Source: Coriobacteriia bacterium (GTDB lineage: Bacteria; Actinomycetota; Coriobacteriia; WRKU01). Taken from it: DNA of 26,047 nucleotides. Each line of letters opens with the position of its first letter. Within the stretch, counting starts at the first letter, position 1. The stretch is taken from contig WRDL01000004.1 of assembly GCA_009784095.1 (NCBI GenBank), positions 1 through 26,047 of the forward strand, in the 5' to 3' direction. Below the pieces are notes generated by a model. That model was not told the DNA's origin and searched no databases. It worked only from the letters and a program-made list of their open reading frames with translations. The position numbers were made by a program, and so were the translations under genes. This document shows, piece after piece, positions 1 to 8,842 of this stretch.

Positions 1-1893
1 ACTCCCCTCACAATCGAATCGATCGATTCTGCCGCACAGTCAGGCAGACCAGCACTTCCCTGGTGGGATATCGTTCGCTTCGCATCAGCCGCTCTTCTTA
101 CCGCGATCGGGATCTTGGCCGATCTTCCGGAATCGGTCGCGATCGGTCTTTTCGTCATCGCGTATGTACTCGCCGGTTACAAGATCATCGCCAAAGCGAT
201 CCGCAACATTGCGAAGGGAAAGATCTTCGATGAGAACTTCCTTATGGTCGTCGCCAGTATCGGCGCATTCGCTATACGCGATTTCGAGGAAGCGGTCACC
301 GTGCTCATCTTCTTCGGGGTCGGAGAGCTGTTACAGGATCGCGCGATTGCGCGCTCGAAACGCAGTATCGCCGCATTGATGGATATACGCCCAGAGCAGG
401 CTTTCTTGGTCGGTGACGAAGGGACAATCACCGAGATCCATCCCGATCAGATCCCTGTCGGATCGCTCATCCAGGTCCGCCCGGGTCAGCAGATTCCACT
501 CGACGGGGTCATCGTCGAAGGAAGTACCTTCCTCGACACACGGGCGTTGACCGGGGAGTCGGTACCTCGATCGGCGACGGTGGGGACCGAGGTGCTCAGT
601 GGTTCAGTCAACCTAGAGAGCACGTTGCTCATCGAGACGACCGCCCCCTTCGGACGATCGGCCGCCTCACGTATCTTGGATCTGGTCCAGAACGCACAGA
701 ACAAGAAGGCACAATCGGAGCAGTTCATCACGCGATTCGCACGCATCTATACCCCCGTGGTACTTGGTATCGCAGTACTTGTCGCGCTTATCCCTCCCCT
801 GTTGGGTATGGGACCGTGGCAGGACTGGTTCTATAACGCGTTGGTGTTTCTCGTCATTTCCTGCCCCTGCGCGTTGGTCATCTCGATCCCACTCAGTTTC
901 TTCGGTGGTATCGGAGGTGCGTCCCGACACGGTATCCTCGTTAAGGGTGGAAATTATCTGGAGGCGCTCGCACAGACCAAGGTCATGGTGCTCGACAAGA
1001 CCGGTACCTTGACTGCCGGAAATTTTGTGGTCACATCTCTTGAGCCGACTGCAGGGATCAACGAAGTGGATCTCCTTACTTGGGCGGCAAGCGCCGAAGC
1101 TCATTCATCGCACCCGATCGCACGATCGATCCTCGCCTACGCACATCAACGCGGTCTTGAGATCGACGATCCTCGCAAAGTCAGCGAATACGCCGGCCAA
1201 GGTATCGTCGCAACGCTTCGAGACAGCGAGATCATCGTGGGAAGCCGTGATCTTCTCGTCAGCCATGGGATCGCTGATGTGCCTCACCTTGCCGATGTGT
1301 CGGTGTTCGTAGCGCGCGGCGGACGATACGTCGGTTCGATCATCATCGAGGATGAGATCCGCCCCCACACCGCCCAAGCGCTTCAAGAGGTCAGAGGTCA
1401 AGGTGTCGAGAAGCTCATTATGCTGACCGGTGATGGCACCAAAGAGGCTGATCTCGTGGCATCGCGTGTCGGTATCGACGAGGTCCATGCGGAACTTCTC
1501 CCCGAGGATAAGATCACCGAGCTCGAGAAGGTGCTGTCGATGGTGACCCCACCCGCGCGGGTGGCGGTCGTCGGGGATGGAATCAATGATGCTCCGATGC
1601 TCAGTCGCGGTGATATCGGCATCGCGATGGGCGGCATGGGATCCGAAGCGGCGATACAGGCGGCAGACATCGTCATCATGAACGACGATGTGTCCAAGCT
1701 GAGTACCGCAATCAGGATCGCACGACGGACCAAGCAGATCGTCACACAGAATATCGTCTTAGCCTTGGGCATCAAACTCGCCATCATGGCGCTCGCGATC
1801 TTGGGGATCACCTCGATCTGGTTCGCGATCTTTGCCGACGTCGGGGTCGCGCTCATCGCGCTTGCCAATGCACTGCGCGCCTCGCGCGTCTAG
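1..1893 (+). CDS. Cd/Zn/Pb-type P1B-ATPase, 5' end outside window
   Basis: Metal-exporting P-type ATPase of the inner membrane that pumps divalent soft metals (Cd, Zn, Pb) out at the cost of ATP. The frame is open from base 1 with no stop upstream, so the true start and any N-terminal metal-binding domain lie outside. Counting from the window edge, the visible parts are the actuator motif LTGES (about codons 183-187), the ion-binding SCPCALVIS in a transmembrane helix (CPC about 288-290), the phosphorylated Asp in DKTGTLT (about 332), the SSHP motif and the hinge GDGINDAP. The last helices carry N and K (QNIVLALGIK) and then FADVG, the pattern of the P1B-2 (Zn/Cd) subgroup rather than the copper subgroup. 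This separates it from the copper pump at 6525-8828. It ends tail to tail with rmuC, the two stop codons sharing CTAG at 1890-1893. The substrate is inferred from motifs only. Confidence 0.93.
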   Translation, partial: TPLTIESIDSAAQSGRPALPWWDIVRFASAALLTAIGILADLPESVAIGLFVIAYVLAGYKIIAKAIRNIAKGKIFDENFLMVVASIGAFAIRDFEEAVTVLIFFGVGELLQDRAIARSKRSIAALMDIRPEQAFLVGDEGTITEIHPDQIPVGSLIQVRPGQQIPLDGVIVEGSTFLDTRALTGESVPRSATVGTEVLSGSVNLESTLLIETTAPFGRSAASRILDLVQNAQNKKAQSEQFITRFARIYTPVVLGIAVLVALIPPLLGMGPWQDWFYNALVFLVISCPCALVISIPLSFFGGIGGASRHGILVKGGNYLEALAQTKVMVLDKTGTLTAGNFVVTSLEPTAGINEVDLLTWAASAEAHSSHPIARSILAYAHQRGLEIDDPRKVSEYAGQGIVATLRDSEIIVGSRDLLVSHGIADVPHLADVSVFVARGGRYVGSIIIEDEIRPHTAQALQEVRGQGVEKLIMLTGDGTKEADLVASRVGIDEVHAELLPEDKITELEKVLSMVTPPARVAVVGDGINDAPMLSRGDIGIAMGGMGSEAAIQAADIVIMNDDVSKLSTAIRIARRTKQIVTQNIVLALGIKLAIMALAILGITSIWFAIFADVGVALIALANALRASRV

Positions 1894-3257
1894 TCTATTT
1901 CTTCGATCTCGAAATTCGGCAGCTCGACGCTCTGCTCATCGAGCTCGATCATGTCGTCTGCTATGACGAGTTCGGTGTCATCGGATTCGAGGATCTCGCC
2001 GACCTCAAGGATCTTGGGGCGTGGTCCTTCTTCGAACTCTTGGACCCCGCGAAGCGCTCGATTTATCGCACGTGTGCGGGTACCCACGATACGATCGATG
2101 GTATTGTCTGCGGTCTGGAGCTGCTTGTGAGCGAGAGCGAGTTGCTTCTCGAAATCCTCGAACGCCTTTTTCACATCACGCAGCGTATCCCATACCTCTT
2201 GTGAGCGCTGCTCGATAGCCAGCGTCTTAAAGCCCATCTGCAGCGACATGAGGAATGCGGAGAGCGTCGTCGCGCCTACCACGGTGACCTTGTATTTTTC
2301 TCTCAGCTCCTCGAAGAGCGCGACATTTTGCACGACCTCGGCATACAGACCTTCGGTCGGTAGGAACAACAGAGCGAAATCGGTCGTTTTTGGTGGCACG
2401 ATGTATTTGTCACAGATATCCTTCGCGCTGACGCGGATCGCCTGGGTCAGTGACTTGCGCGCTTCTTCGATCGAGATCTTGTCCTCGGCGTTCAACAGAC
2501 GGTTGTAGTCCTCGATCGGGAACTTCGAGTCGATCGGCAGGAGAAGCGGTACATCCCCGCTTCCGGGGAACTTGACCGCGAACTCGACACGCTTATGATC
2601 GTCTATCTCAACGTTGACCTCGTACTGGCTGGGCGCCAAAATATCGGAGAGGAGCTTCTCGAGGCGAACCTCACCGTAGGTCCCGCGCTCTTTGACATTG
2701 GTCAGCGCGTTGCGCAGGCTCTTGGTATCCGCCGCGAGATTCTTCATCTCGCCCAAGCCTTTCTGTACGCTTTCGAGTTGCTTGCTCACTAGCTCGAACG
2801 ATTGTGCCAAACGGTTCTCGAGGGTCTGCTGCAGCTTTTCATCGACCACCCCTTGCATCTGCTCGAGGCGTTTCTCGTTGCTCTCTTGAAGTGCGTTCAT
2901 TTTGCTTTCAAGGGTCTCATTGATCTTATCCGCGTTCTCGATATTGCGATTCTGCATCGACTCCAGGCGCATGTCGAGCTGTCCTTGGAGTTCGCGCATC
3001 TGCGCATTCGTTTCCGCGCGACTCTCGGTCAGGGTGCGTTGAACACTTCCCTGGATCATGTCGAATCGTTCGAACTGCTGTGTCGTGCTCGACGCGATCT
3101 GTTGCTGCACTCCTTCGCGTTGTGCGTCGGCTGATCGCTGTAAAAGATCGGCGATCTCGCCCTCGCCACTCTTTTTCCTGCCCCAAAGCACTAAAGCGAC
3201 AAGAGCGATGAGCAATACGATTGCTATACTCAGCAACACCAGTAGAATCAGATCCAT
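1890..3257 (-). CDS. rmuC: DNA recombination protein RmuC
   Basis: RmuC-family protein, linked in other bacteria to limiting DNA inversion and rearrangement; its C-terminal domain resembles restriction endonuclease folds. The 455-residue product begins with one strong hydrophobic helix (about residues 3-25), followed by a long Gln/Glu/Lys-rich coiled coil (about 35-170) and the conserved RmuC domain, recognisable by GTYGEVRLEKLLSDIL, DSKFPIEDYNRLL, FLPTEGLYAEV and TTLSAFLMSLQMG. The acidic tail ends FEIEEID. I place the start at the ATG at 3257 because AGGAGGT lies six bases upstream; a TTG one codon earlier is less likely. A promoter is visible at 3298-3327. The stop overlaps the stop of the convergent ATPase. 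Length and architecture are normal for the family. Confidence 0.93.
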   Translation of the reverse strand: MDLILLVLLSIAIVLLIALVALVLWGRKKSGEGEIADLLQRSADAQREGVQQQIASSTTQQFERFDMIQGSVQRTLTESRAETNAQMRELQGQLDMRLESMQNRNIENADKINETLESKMNALQESNEKRLEQMQGVVDEKLQQTLENRLAQSFELVSKQLESVQKGLGEMKNLAADTKSLRNALTNVKERGTYGEVRLEKLLSDILAPSQYEVNVEIDDHKRVEFAVKFPGSGDVPLLLPIDSKFPIEDYNRLLNAEDKISIEEARKSLTQAIRVSAKDICDKYIVPPKTTDFALLFLPTEGLYAEVVQNVALFEELREKYKVTVVGATTLSAFLMSLQMGFKTLAIEQRSQEVWDTLRDVKKAFEDFEKQLALAHKQLQTADNTIDRIVGTRTRAINRALRGVQEFEEGPRPKILEVGEILESDDTELVIADDMIELDEQSVELPNFEIEEID

Positions 3258-3297
3258 CAATTACCTCCTCGAAAGACCGTACCGTTGATCGCTTCTT

Positions 3298-3327
3298 AGT
3301 ATACCCATGGGGAGGTCCACACGACAA
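3298..3327 (-). promoter_or_regulatory. Candidate rmuC promoter
   Basis: Read on the minus strand, TTGTCG (3322-3327) is followed after 18 bases by TATACT (3298-3303). Transcription would start near 3291, leaving a leader of about 34 bases that contains the AGGAGGT ribosome site. It lies within the 167-base gap between the divergent rmuC and the thioesterase gene. Confidence 0.5.
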
Positions 3328-3389
3328 AGGAGGCATCGAACAGAACGGCAACAATTTTTGCGATGAGTGCGGAGAATTGGTCGAGGAGC

Positions 3390-3417
3390 TTGAACGCGAG
3401 TTCGACCATGCTACTAT
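3390..3417 (+). promoter_or_regulatory. Promoter for thioesterase-sortase pair, probably leaderless
   Basis: TTGAAC (3390-3395), a 16-base spacer and TACTAT (3412-3417) form a good sigma-70-type promoter. The -10 box ends only seven bases before the ATG at 3425 and no Shine-Dalgarno sequence precedes that ATG. The transcript would therefore begin at or next to the start codon. That matches the leaderless mRNAs common in Actinomycetota, but it is an inference from spacing. Confidence 0.55.
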
Positions 3418-3424
3418 AGTGCGC

Positions 3425-3943
3425 ATGAAATATTCGCTGACAAAGCCCCAGGACATCTCGCGCATGTGCTTCGTGTGTGGCGAGGAGAATCCTCTGAGCC
3501 TTCATGCCAAGTTCTACGAGACGGATGAAGGGGAACTGGTCGGCATTTTCGAGACCGGCGAGCAGCATCAGAGTTATCCCGGGCGTGTCCATGGAGGAGT
3601 GTCTGCCGCCATACTCGATGAGATCATCGGTCGTTCCGCCATGATCATCGATCCCGATATGTGGGGTGTGACCGTCGAGCTGACCACAAAATATCGCAGG
3701 CCCGTTCCCTATGGACGACCGATCACCGCACGCGGAAGGATCACGCGTGAGCAGTCCCGTATGTTCGAGGGGACCGGCGAGATCGTGCTTGATGACGGGA
3801 CCGTCGCGGTAGAAGCAAAGGGACGTTATCTCAAGTTACCCCTTGAATCGATCAACCAATCAGACGATAATGACGTTGCGGAAGAGATGCGAGCAGATAC
3901 CCGACCCATGCCACGAACTTTGGAGATAGGATCATGTCGATAG
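3425..3943 (+). CDS. PaaI-type hotdog-fold thioesterase
   Basis: Single-domain hotdog protein of 172 residues, likely to hydrolyse an acyl-CoA or similar thioester in the cytoplasm; the natural substrate cannot be read from sequence. It begins with the frequent PaaI-family lead-in MCFVCGEENPLSLHAKF (C15, C18), followed by YPGRVHGGVSAAILDE with the HGG turn (H56-G58) and the acidic residue of the catalytic helix (D65). The later strand ELTTKYRRPVPYGRP is also typical. The frame stays open upstream to 3221, but family alignment and the promoter at 3390-3417 both favour the ATG at 3425. Its last 10 bases overlap the sortase start at 3934, so the two are probably co-translated. A C-terminal acidic tail of about 30 residues lies beyond the hotdog fold. 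Confidence 0.85.
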   Translation: MKYSLTKPQDISRMCFVCGEENPLSLHAKFYETDEGELVGIFETGEQHQSYPGRVHGGVSAAILDEIIGRSAMIIDPDMWGVTVELTTKYRRPVPYGRPITARGRITREQSRMFEGTGEIVLDDGTVAVEAKGRYLKLPLESINQSDDNDVAEEMRADTRPMPRTLEIGSCR

Positions 3944-4833
3944 AATACCGACGCACTGAGAAGCCCCCGCTTCCCTCGCGTGCGACTCGTAAGAAAAAGA
4001 CCGACCAAGCTGAGAAGGACACGCAGCGCAGTGTTGCGCGCGCCGAAATGGCCGAGGCGCGCGAAGAGGCGAAAAAGAACGCCCCAAAGAAACGCAACTG
4101 GGTAAGTCTCCTTTTGTTGTTATTGGGTCTGTCCTTGATGGGCTATGCGCTCTGGCAACTGGGTACTATCGCATGGAAATACTACTCTGCCGATAGAGTG
4201 TATTCCGCGATCACCGAGGAGTTCGCTCCGCCGGTTGAAGAGGTCGTCGACGACTATGAGGCGACACTTGATGCCGCCCGAAAACGTATCATCGATTTCG
4301 AAGGACTGCGCTCTATGAATCCCGATATCGTGGCTTGGATCTTCATTCCCGGTACCCGTATCGACTACCCGGTCGCGCACACCGATAACAACGATTTCTA
4401 TCTCAACCATGACTTCGAGGGTAACCCCTCGGACGGAGGAAGCATCTTCCTTGAAACGCTGAACAGTCCGGATTTTACCGATATGGACTCGAGGATCTAC
4501 GGGCACAATATGTTCGACGGCTCGATGTTCGGTCAACTGCCTCGTTATCGCAAGCCTGATTTCGCTCAGTACTATACCAATCTATTCCTCTACACACCGA
4601 ACGAGACGATCGAGTATCGGCTGATCGATCAAGGTCTGATCGCTCCCGACCAACTGCACCCGGTGGAAAGTGATAATCCGAACGACCGGTTCCTCACCTT
4701 GGTGACCTGCGAGTATGACTTCGATGATGCGCGATTTTTCATCAGGGTCAACCGGATTGCCCGTTTCCTCCCGGGAGGCGAACCGCTCGGCGAGGCGCTA
4801 CCGAACGAAATCCCGACATCGGGGACCGAATAG
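3934..4833 (+). CDS. Class B sortase
   Basis: Membrane-anchored transpeptidase of 299 residues that would join a surface protein to the cell wall or polymerise pilins. The N-terminal 50 residues are charged and Lys/Glu-rich (cytoplasmic), one helix spans about 56-78, and the catalytic domain faces outward. The sortase triad is complete: His191 in IYGHNMFDG, Cys259 in TLVTCEY and Arg267 in DARFFI. The helix between TM and barrel, the YPVAHTDNNDFYLNHDF segment and the GGSIFLE strand point to class B rather than A or C. The start ATG overlaps the thioesterase end by 10 bases and has GGAGATAGG upstream. No protein with an LPxTG- or NPxTN-like sorting tail is encoded in the window, so its substrate lies elsewhere. 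Confidence 0.92.
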   Translation: MSIEYRRTEKPPLPSRATRKKKTDQAEKDTQRSVARAEMAEAREEAKKNAPKKRNWVSLLLLLLGLSLMGYALWQLGTIAWKYYSADRVYSAITEEFAPPVEEVVDDYEATLDAARKRIIDFEGLRSMNPDIVAWIFIPGTRIDYPVAHTDNNDFYLNHDFEGNPSDGGSIFLETLNSPDFTDMDSRIYGHNMFDGSMFGQLPRYRKPDFAQYYTNLFLYTPNETIEYRLIDQGLIAPDQLHPVESDNPNDRFLTLVTCEYDFDDARFFIRVNRIARFLPGGEPLGEALPNEIPTSGTE

Positions 4834-4855
4834 CGCGAAGAGCGTCTCGTGGATC

Positions 4856-4877
4856 GAACCCCGCGCTGCGGGAGTTC
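4856..4877. terminator. Weak bidirectional hairpin between convergent genes
   Basis: GAACCCCGC (4856-4864), loop GCT, then GCGGG, one bulged A and GTTC (4868-4877) form a nine-pair stem. It sits in the 66-base gap between the sortase (plus) and the aldo-keto reductase (minus). There is no T-run, so termination is only plausible. Confidence 0.3.
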
Positions 4878-4899
4878 GTTTGCGTGCTACGTATACGCG

Positions 4900-6528
4900 C
4901 TACATGTGATGCCAGGAAAAAGTCTGCGGATCAGGTCCAATGCGCGTGTCCTGATTCAGTGAGTCGATGATCTTCATCTCTTCGGCGGTAAGCTCGAAAT
5001 CAAATATCTGTGCATTTTCGAGAATGTGCTGAGGGTTCGTCGACTTGGGGATGACCGCGAAGTTGTGCTGGATCGCCCAGCGCAACGCGATTTGTGATGG
5101 CGTCTTGTCGTGCGTGCGTGCGATCTGATCGATCTCGGCGATCTTTACCACTTCACCCTTGATGAGCGGTGCCCACGTCTGCACCAGTATCTGATGGTTC
5201 CAACAATAGAGCACAAGTTCTTCGCGTGTGAACCGCGGATGCAGTTCGATCTGGTTGACCATCGGGGTGACGTGTGCGTGTGCCTGAAGTTGTTCGAGAT
5301 GCTCGATCTGGAAGTTCGAGACACCGATCACGTGAATCTGTCCGGCCGTATAGAGGTGTTCGAGCGCACGCCAGGTCGAGCGCAACGTCTCATGGATCGG
5401 CCAATGGATCAGGTACATATCGAGATAATCGGTGTCGAGCGCGAGTAGCGTGTCCTCGAACGCGCGAATGGTGTTCACATAACCTTGCTGGTCATTCCAA
5501 AGCTTACTGGTCAAAAAGACATCCTCACGCGGCATCCCGCACTGCTTGAGCGCGGTGGCGATCGATCGCTCATTGCCATAGAACGATGCCGTATCGAAAC
5601 TACGATAGCCCGCATCGAGTGCCACGGTCACCGCGTCGATCGTCTCGTTGCCCTCGGCCATCTTATATGTTCCCAGACCGAGTATCGGCAACGCCTCACC
5701 ATTGGCGAGCGGATAAGCGTACACCTCTTCAGGCTCGACCGGTGGACTGCTCTCTTCCGCGGACGGACCGCTCACATCACGAACACCGGTCGTCTCCTGG
5801 CGCTTCGAGCTGACATCGACGACCTCATTGGAAAACACCCCGGTCGAGACGATGTCGTTGAGCGCCTTGATCTCATGCCCTTTGGGAAGCGCGTTGTCGC
5901 CGAGAGAGAAATCATCGGAATTGACGAGATAGTTGAACCGTTTGAGAGGAGCCATGAGGATGGAGCCTTGTCGGGCGATATAGTACGCGCCGATCAAGAA
6001 CGCGATAAGCCATGCGAGGTCTTGGGCGACCGAGAAGAGCGCGTTACCGATGACGGAAGCCTCTCCCATCGCGGTATAGTTCCAAAACACACCGATGAGC
6101 GTGGAGAAGATCATTACCAGTACCCCCACCAACGCCCATTGTTTTTGCTTGGCGAAGAACTGTTTGATCGTGAAGTCCTTGCGGGTCCACTTAAATGTGA
6201 AGCCCTTTCCTGATCCGATCTGATTCCAATAGAGCCTGTTCGCGTTCATACCGACCCAGAGGCGCACCGCACCCTGGACTACTTGGGCGAGCGCGAGGAC
6301 CCCGTAATACATCGAGGTCGTGGCATTCTGATCGAGCGTGACGGTCGCAAGGAGATAGGCAGGGAGAAGAGAGGCGACGAACGCGATCACGACGATCGAC
6401 CATACCCCGTGCACGATCCCCCAGATCTCGGGAAGCGCGAACGCTCCCCAGTTGAAGAAATCGAAGAGCTCGGCGGGATACTCGCCTTTTCCGACCTGCT
6501 TGTCGAGCTTGTTTTCCAGATCGATCAT
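4900..6528 (-). CDS. Membrane domain fused to aldo-keto reductase
   Basis: A 542-residue fusion. Residues 1-200 form a membrane module: FFNWGAFALPEIWGIVHGVW followed by about four hydrophobic helices (38-62, 72-92, 131-150, 162-185). It resembles the small FNWGAF/DUF2628-like inner-membrane family. Residues 200-268 are a polar linker. Residues 269-542 are a complete NADPH-dependent aldo-keto reductase with the full tetrad: Asp312 in FDTASFYGNE, Tyr317, Lys342 in TSKLW and His375 in LIHWP. Also present are GVSNF and IPKSTNP, the cofactor-phosphate region of AKR family members. The start ATG overlaps the copA stop by four bases (ATGA), so it is probably co-expressed with copA. The reading frame is continuous across the junction. 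The fusion would tether a soluble reductase to the membrane; the substrate is unknown. Confidence 0.88.
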   Translation of the reverse strand: MIDLENKLDKQVGKGEYPAELFDFFNWGAFALPEIWGIVHGVWSIVVIAFVASLLPAYLLATVTLDQNATTSMYYGVLALAQVVQGAVRLWVGMNANRLYWNQIGSGKGFTFKWTRKDFTIKQFFAKQKQWALVGVLVMIFSTLIGVFWNYTAMGEASVIGNALFSVAQDLAWLIAFLIGAYYIARQGSILMAPLKRFNYLVNSDDFSLGDNALPKGHEIKALNDIVSTGVFSNEVVDVSSKRQETTGVRDVSGPSAEESSPPVEPEEVYAYPLANGEALPILGLGTYKMAEGNETIDAVTVALDAGYRSFDTASFYGNERSIATALKQCGMPREDVFLTSKLWNDQQGYVNTIRAFEDTLLALDTDYLDMYLIHWPIHETLRSTWRALEHLYTAGQIHVIGVSNFQIEHLEQLQAHAHVTPMVNQIELHPRFTREELVLYCWNHQILVQTWAPLIKGEVVKIAEIDQIARTHDKTPSQIALRWAIQHNFAVIPKSTNPQHILENAQIFDFELTAEEMKIIDSLNQDTRIGPDPQTFSWHHM

Positions 6529-8828
6529 GAGTACGGTCTGAACCTCCTCAATCGAAGGGCATTCGAGAGTACTGACACGCTGCTAAGCGACATCGCCGCC
6601 GCCGCGATCATGGGATCGAGAAGTGGTCCTCGAAACAGTGCGTAGAGAAGACCTGCCGCGACCGGAATGCCAGCTACATTGTACCCGAACGCCCAAAAGA
6701 GGTTCTGCTTGATCGTGCGGATCGTGCGTTTCGACAGTTCGATCGCGGTCGCGACATCCATCAGGTCGCTCTGCATCAAGACGATGTCGGCGCTCTCTAT
6801 CGCGATATCGGTGCCAGTGCCGATCGCGATCCCCACATCCGAGGTCGCCAGCGCGGGCGCGTCGTTGATGCCGTCGCCTACCATAGCGACCACTCGTCCG
6901 CTTTGCTGAAGGCTCTCTATCGCGGCGGCTTTGTCTTGGGGAAGCACCTCGGCCAACACCGAGTCGATGCCGACCGATCGTGCGATCGCGTGCGCGGTAC
7001 GTTCATTGTCACCGGTGATCATCACGACCGAGATGCCCAGGTCTTTCAGGCGCGCGATCGCGGCCTTGCTGGAGGGTTTCACCACATCTGCTACCGCGAT
7101 GATGCCGGCAAGCGCTCCGTCGATCGCCACATACATCGGGGTCTTGCCGGATAAGGCAAGTTCCTCGGCGCAGCGCGCGTACTCGGTCGTAATGGTGACT
7201 TTCTGGTTGTCCATAAGCGTTGCATTGCCCACGAGTATATGATGGTCACCGCTCGCGCCGACGATCCCCTGCCCGGTGATGGACTCGAAAGAGTCGATCG
7301 GTTTAAGCGCTATATCATGGGCGATAGCGTATCGAACGATCGCGTAGCCTACCGGATGCTCGCTTCCTCGCTCGATGCCGGCAGCGTATCCGATGAAGTC
7401 CTGCTCGCTTGCGGGAGCAACGGAGTGCTCATGGGTCGCGGTATCATCGCACACGATGATGTCGGTGACCTGCGGTCTTCCTTCGGTAATGGTCCCGGTC
7501 TTATCGAGTACGATCGTCTGGATGGAGGCCGCCGCCTCGAGAGGCTGTCCTCCTTTGATCAATATCCCGTGCTGCGCGCCGATACCGGTCCCCACCATTA
7601 TCGCGGTGGGGGTCGCCAGACCCAAGGCGCAGGGACAGGCGATCACCAGTACCGATATGAGGATGGTGAGCGCGAACGCGAACGTCGCGCCGGCGAGTAA
7701 CCAGCCTATCGCCGCAATAAGCGCGATCGCGAGTACGATCGGCACGAAATAGCGTGCCACCACATCGGCAAGAGCTGCGATCGGGGCTTTGGATTGTTGC
7801 GCTTCTTCAACGAGTTTCGCGATCTGCGCCAGTGCGGTCGCTTCCCCGATGCTCGTCGCGCGTACGACGAGCCTACCCTGGGCATTCAAGCTTGCCGCGT
7901 AGACCGGATCGCCGGATGCCTTATCGATCGGCATCGATTCACCGGTCAGCATCGACTCGTCGACGGTGCTGCTCCCCTCGATGACTTCGCCATCGACCGG
8001 TATCGTCGATCCCGGTCTTATAAGGACGAGATCACCGATGTTGACCTCATCGACCGGTATTTCGACCTCACGGGTCGTACCACCCTCATCGGTGATGACC
8101 CAGGCGGTCTTAGGTGTCAACTCCCGCAGTTTTTTTAGCGCCTCACTGGTACGGCTGGAAGCACGTGCCTCCAAGAGCTTGCCCAGCAAGATGAGTGTGA
8201 TGATGACGCCGGCGCTCTCAAAATACAGCTGCATCGCCCACATGTGATCGTGTGTGGTCGCAAGCATATAAGTCGCGTAAAGACTGTAGAGAATTGCGGC
8301 TGAGGTACCCAGCGCGACCAGAGAGTCCATATTCGGGCTGCGCAACCACAGGGCGCGGAACCCGACATAATAGAATCGCCAGCCCACCGCAACGATGGGA
8401 ATAGTCAGTAGTATCTGCGCAAGCGCGAAATTCAGCGGATGATGCTCGGGCGAGAGCAGATCGGGAAGGGGAAGGGAGAGAGCGCCTGGGAGCATATGGT
8501 GCATTGCGATATAGAGCAGAGGAAGCGCGAAAAGAGCGCTGATGATCATCTTTCTTTTCAGTATCTCGACCTGTCGCGCGGCTTCTTTACGATCTTCGTC
8601 GAGCGCGACTGCGACATCGGTGATACGGTCCCATCCATATCCTGTCTTGGTGATGACCGCGCCGATCTGCTCGAGTGAGATCAGCGTGGGATCGAATTCG
8701 ACGGTCAGTCGATGAGTGGCATAGTTCACCGCCGCGGTCGTGACCCCTTCGCTGTGTGCGACCGCCTGCTCGATACGAGCAGCGCATGCCGCGCACGTCA
8801 TATTATGGAGTCTGAGGGTCTCTCTCAC
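6525..8828 (-). CDS. copA: Copper-exporting P1B-type ATPase
   Basis: Cu(I) efflux ATPase of 767 residues in the cytoplasmic membrane. One N-terminal HMA domain carries the Cu-binding MTCAAC (C12, C15). Further motifs are TGES (295-298), the channel CPC in IACPCALGLATP (398-400), the phosphorylated Asp442 in DKTGT, the SEHP motif (H491) and GDGINDAPAL. The late helices carry FGYN and MSLSSVSVLSNALRL, the Tyr-Asn and Met-Ser-Ser pattern of the P1B-1 copper subgroup. The start is a GTG at 8828 with GAGG four bases upstream; the next Met is already the HMA loop. It follows purE after 33 bases, part of which is a repeat hairpin, and it overlaps the aldo-keto reductase start. No G-tract operator of the kind seen at 14518-14529 lies in front of it. 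Confidence 0.95.
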   Translation of the reverse strand: MRETLRLHNMTCAACAARIEQAVAHSEGVTTAAVNYATHRLTVEFDPTLISLEQIGAVITKTGYGWDRITDVAVALDEDRKEAARQVEILKRKMIISALFALPLLYIAMHHMLPGALSLPLPDLLSPEHHPLNFALAQILLTIPIVAVGWRFYYVGFRALWLRSPNMDSLVALGTSAAILYSLYATYMLATTHDHMWAMQLYFESAGVIITLILLGKLLEARASSRTSEALKKLRELTPKTAWVITDEGGTTREVEIPVDEVNIGDLVLIRPGSTIPVDGEVIEGSSTVDESMLTGESMPIDKASGDPVYAASLNAQGRLVVRATSIGEATALAQIAKLVEEAQQSKAPIAALADVVARYFVPIVLAIALIAAIGWLLAGATFAFALTILISVLVIACPCALGLATPTAIMVGTGIGAQHGILIKGGQPLEAAASIQTIVLDKTGTITEGRPQVTDIIVCDDTATHEHSVAPASEQDFIGYAAGIERGSEHPVGYAIVRYAIAHDIALKPIDSFESITGQGIVGASGDHHILVGNATLMDNQKVTITTEYARCAEELALSGKTPMYVAIDGALAGIIAVADVVKPSSKAAIARLKDLGISVVMITGDNERTAHAIARSVGIDSVLAEVLPQDKAAAIESLQQSGRVVAMVGDGINDAPALATSDVGIAIGTGTDIAIESADIVLMQSDLMDVATAIELSKRTIRTIKQNLFWAFGYNVAGIPVAAGLLYALFRGPLLDPMIAAAAMSLSSVSVLSNALRLRRFRPYS

Positions 8829-8842
8829 AACACCTCATTTCC

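Noticed and set aside
3221..3424. N-terminal extension of the thioesterase
   Set aside because: The frame is open, but the family begins near the ATG at 3425 and the extension covers the divergent promoters.
5485..6213. Plus-strand open frame opposite the membrane-reductase fusion
   Set aside because: Arg/Asp/His-rich shadow without start signals or recognisable motifs.
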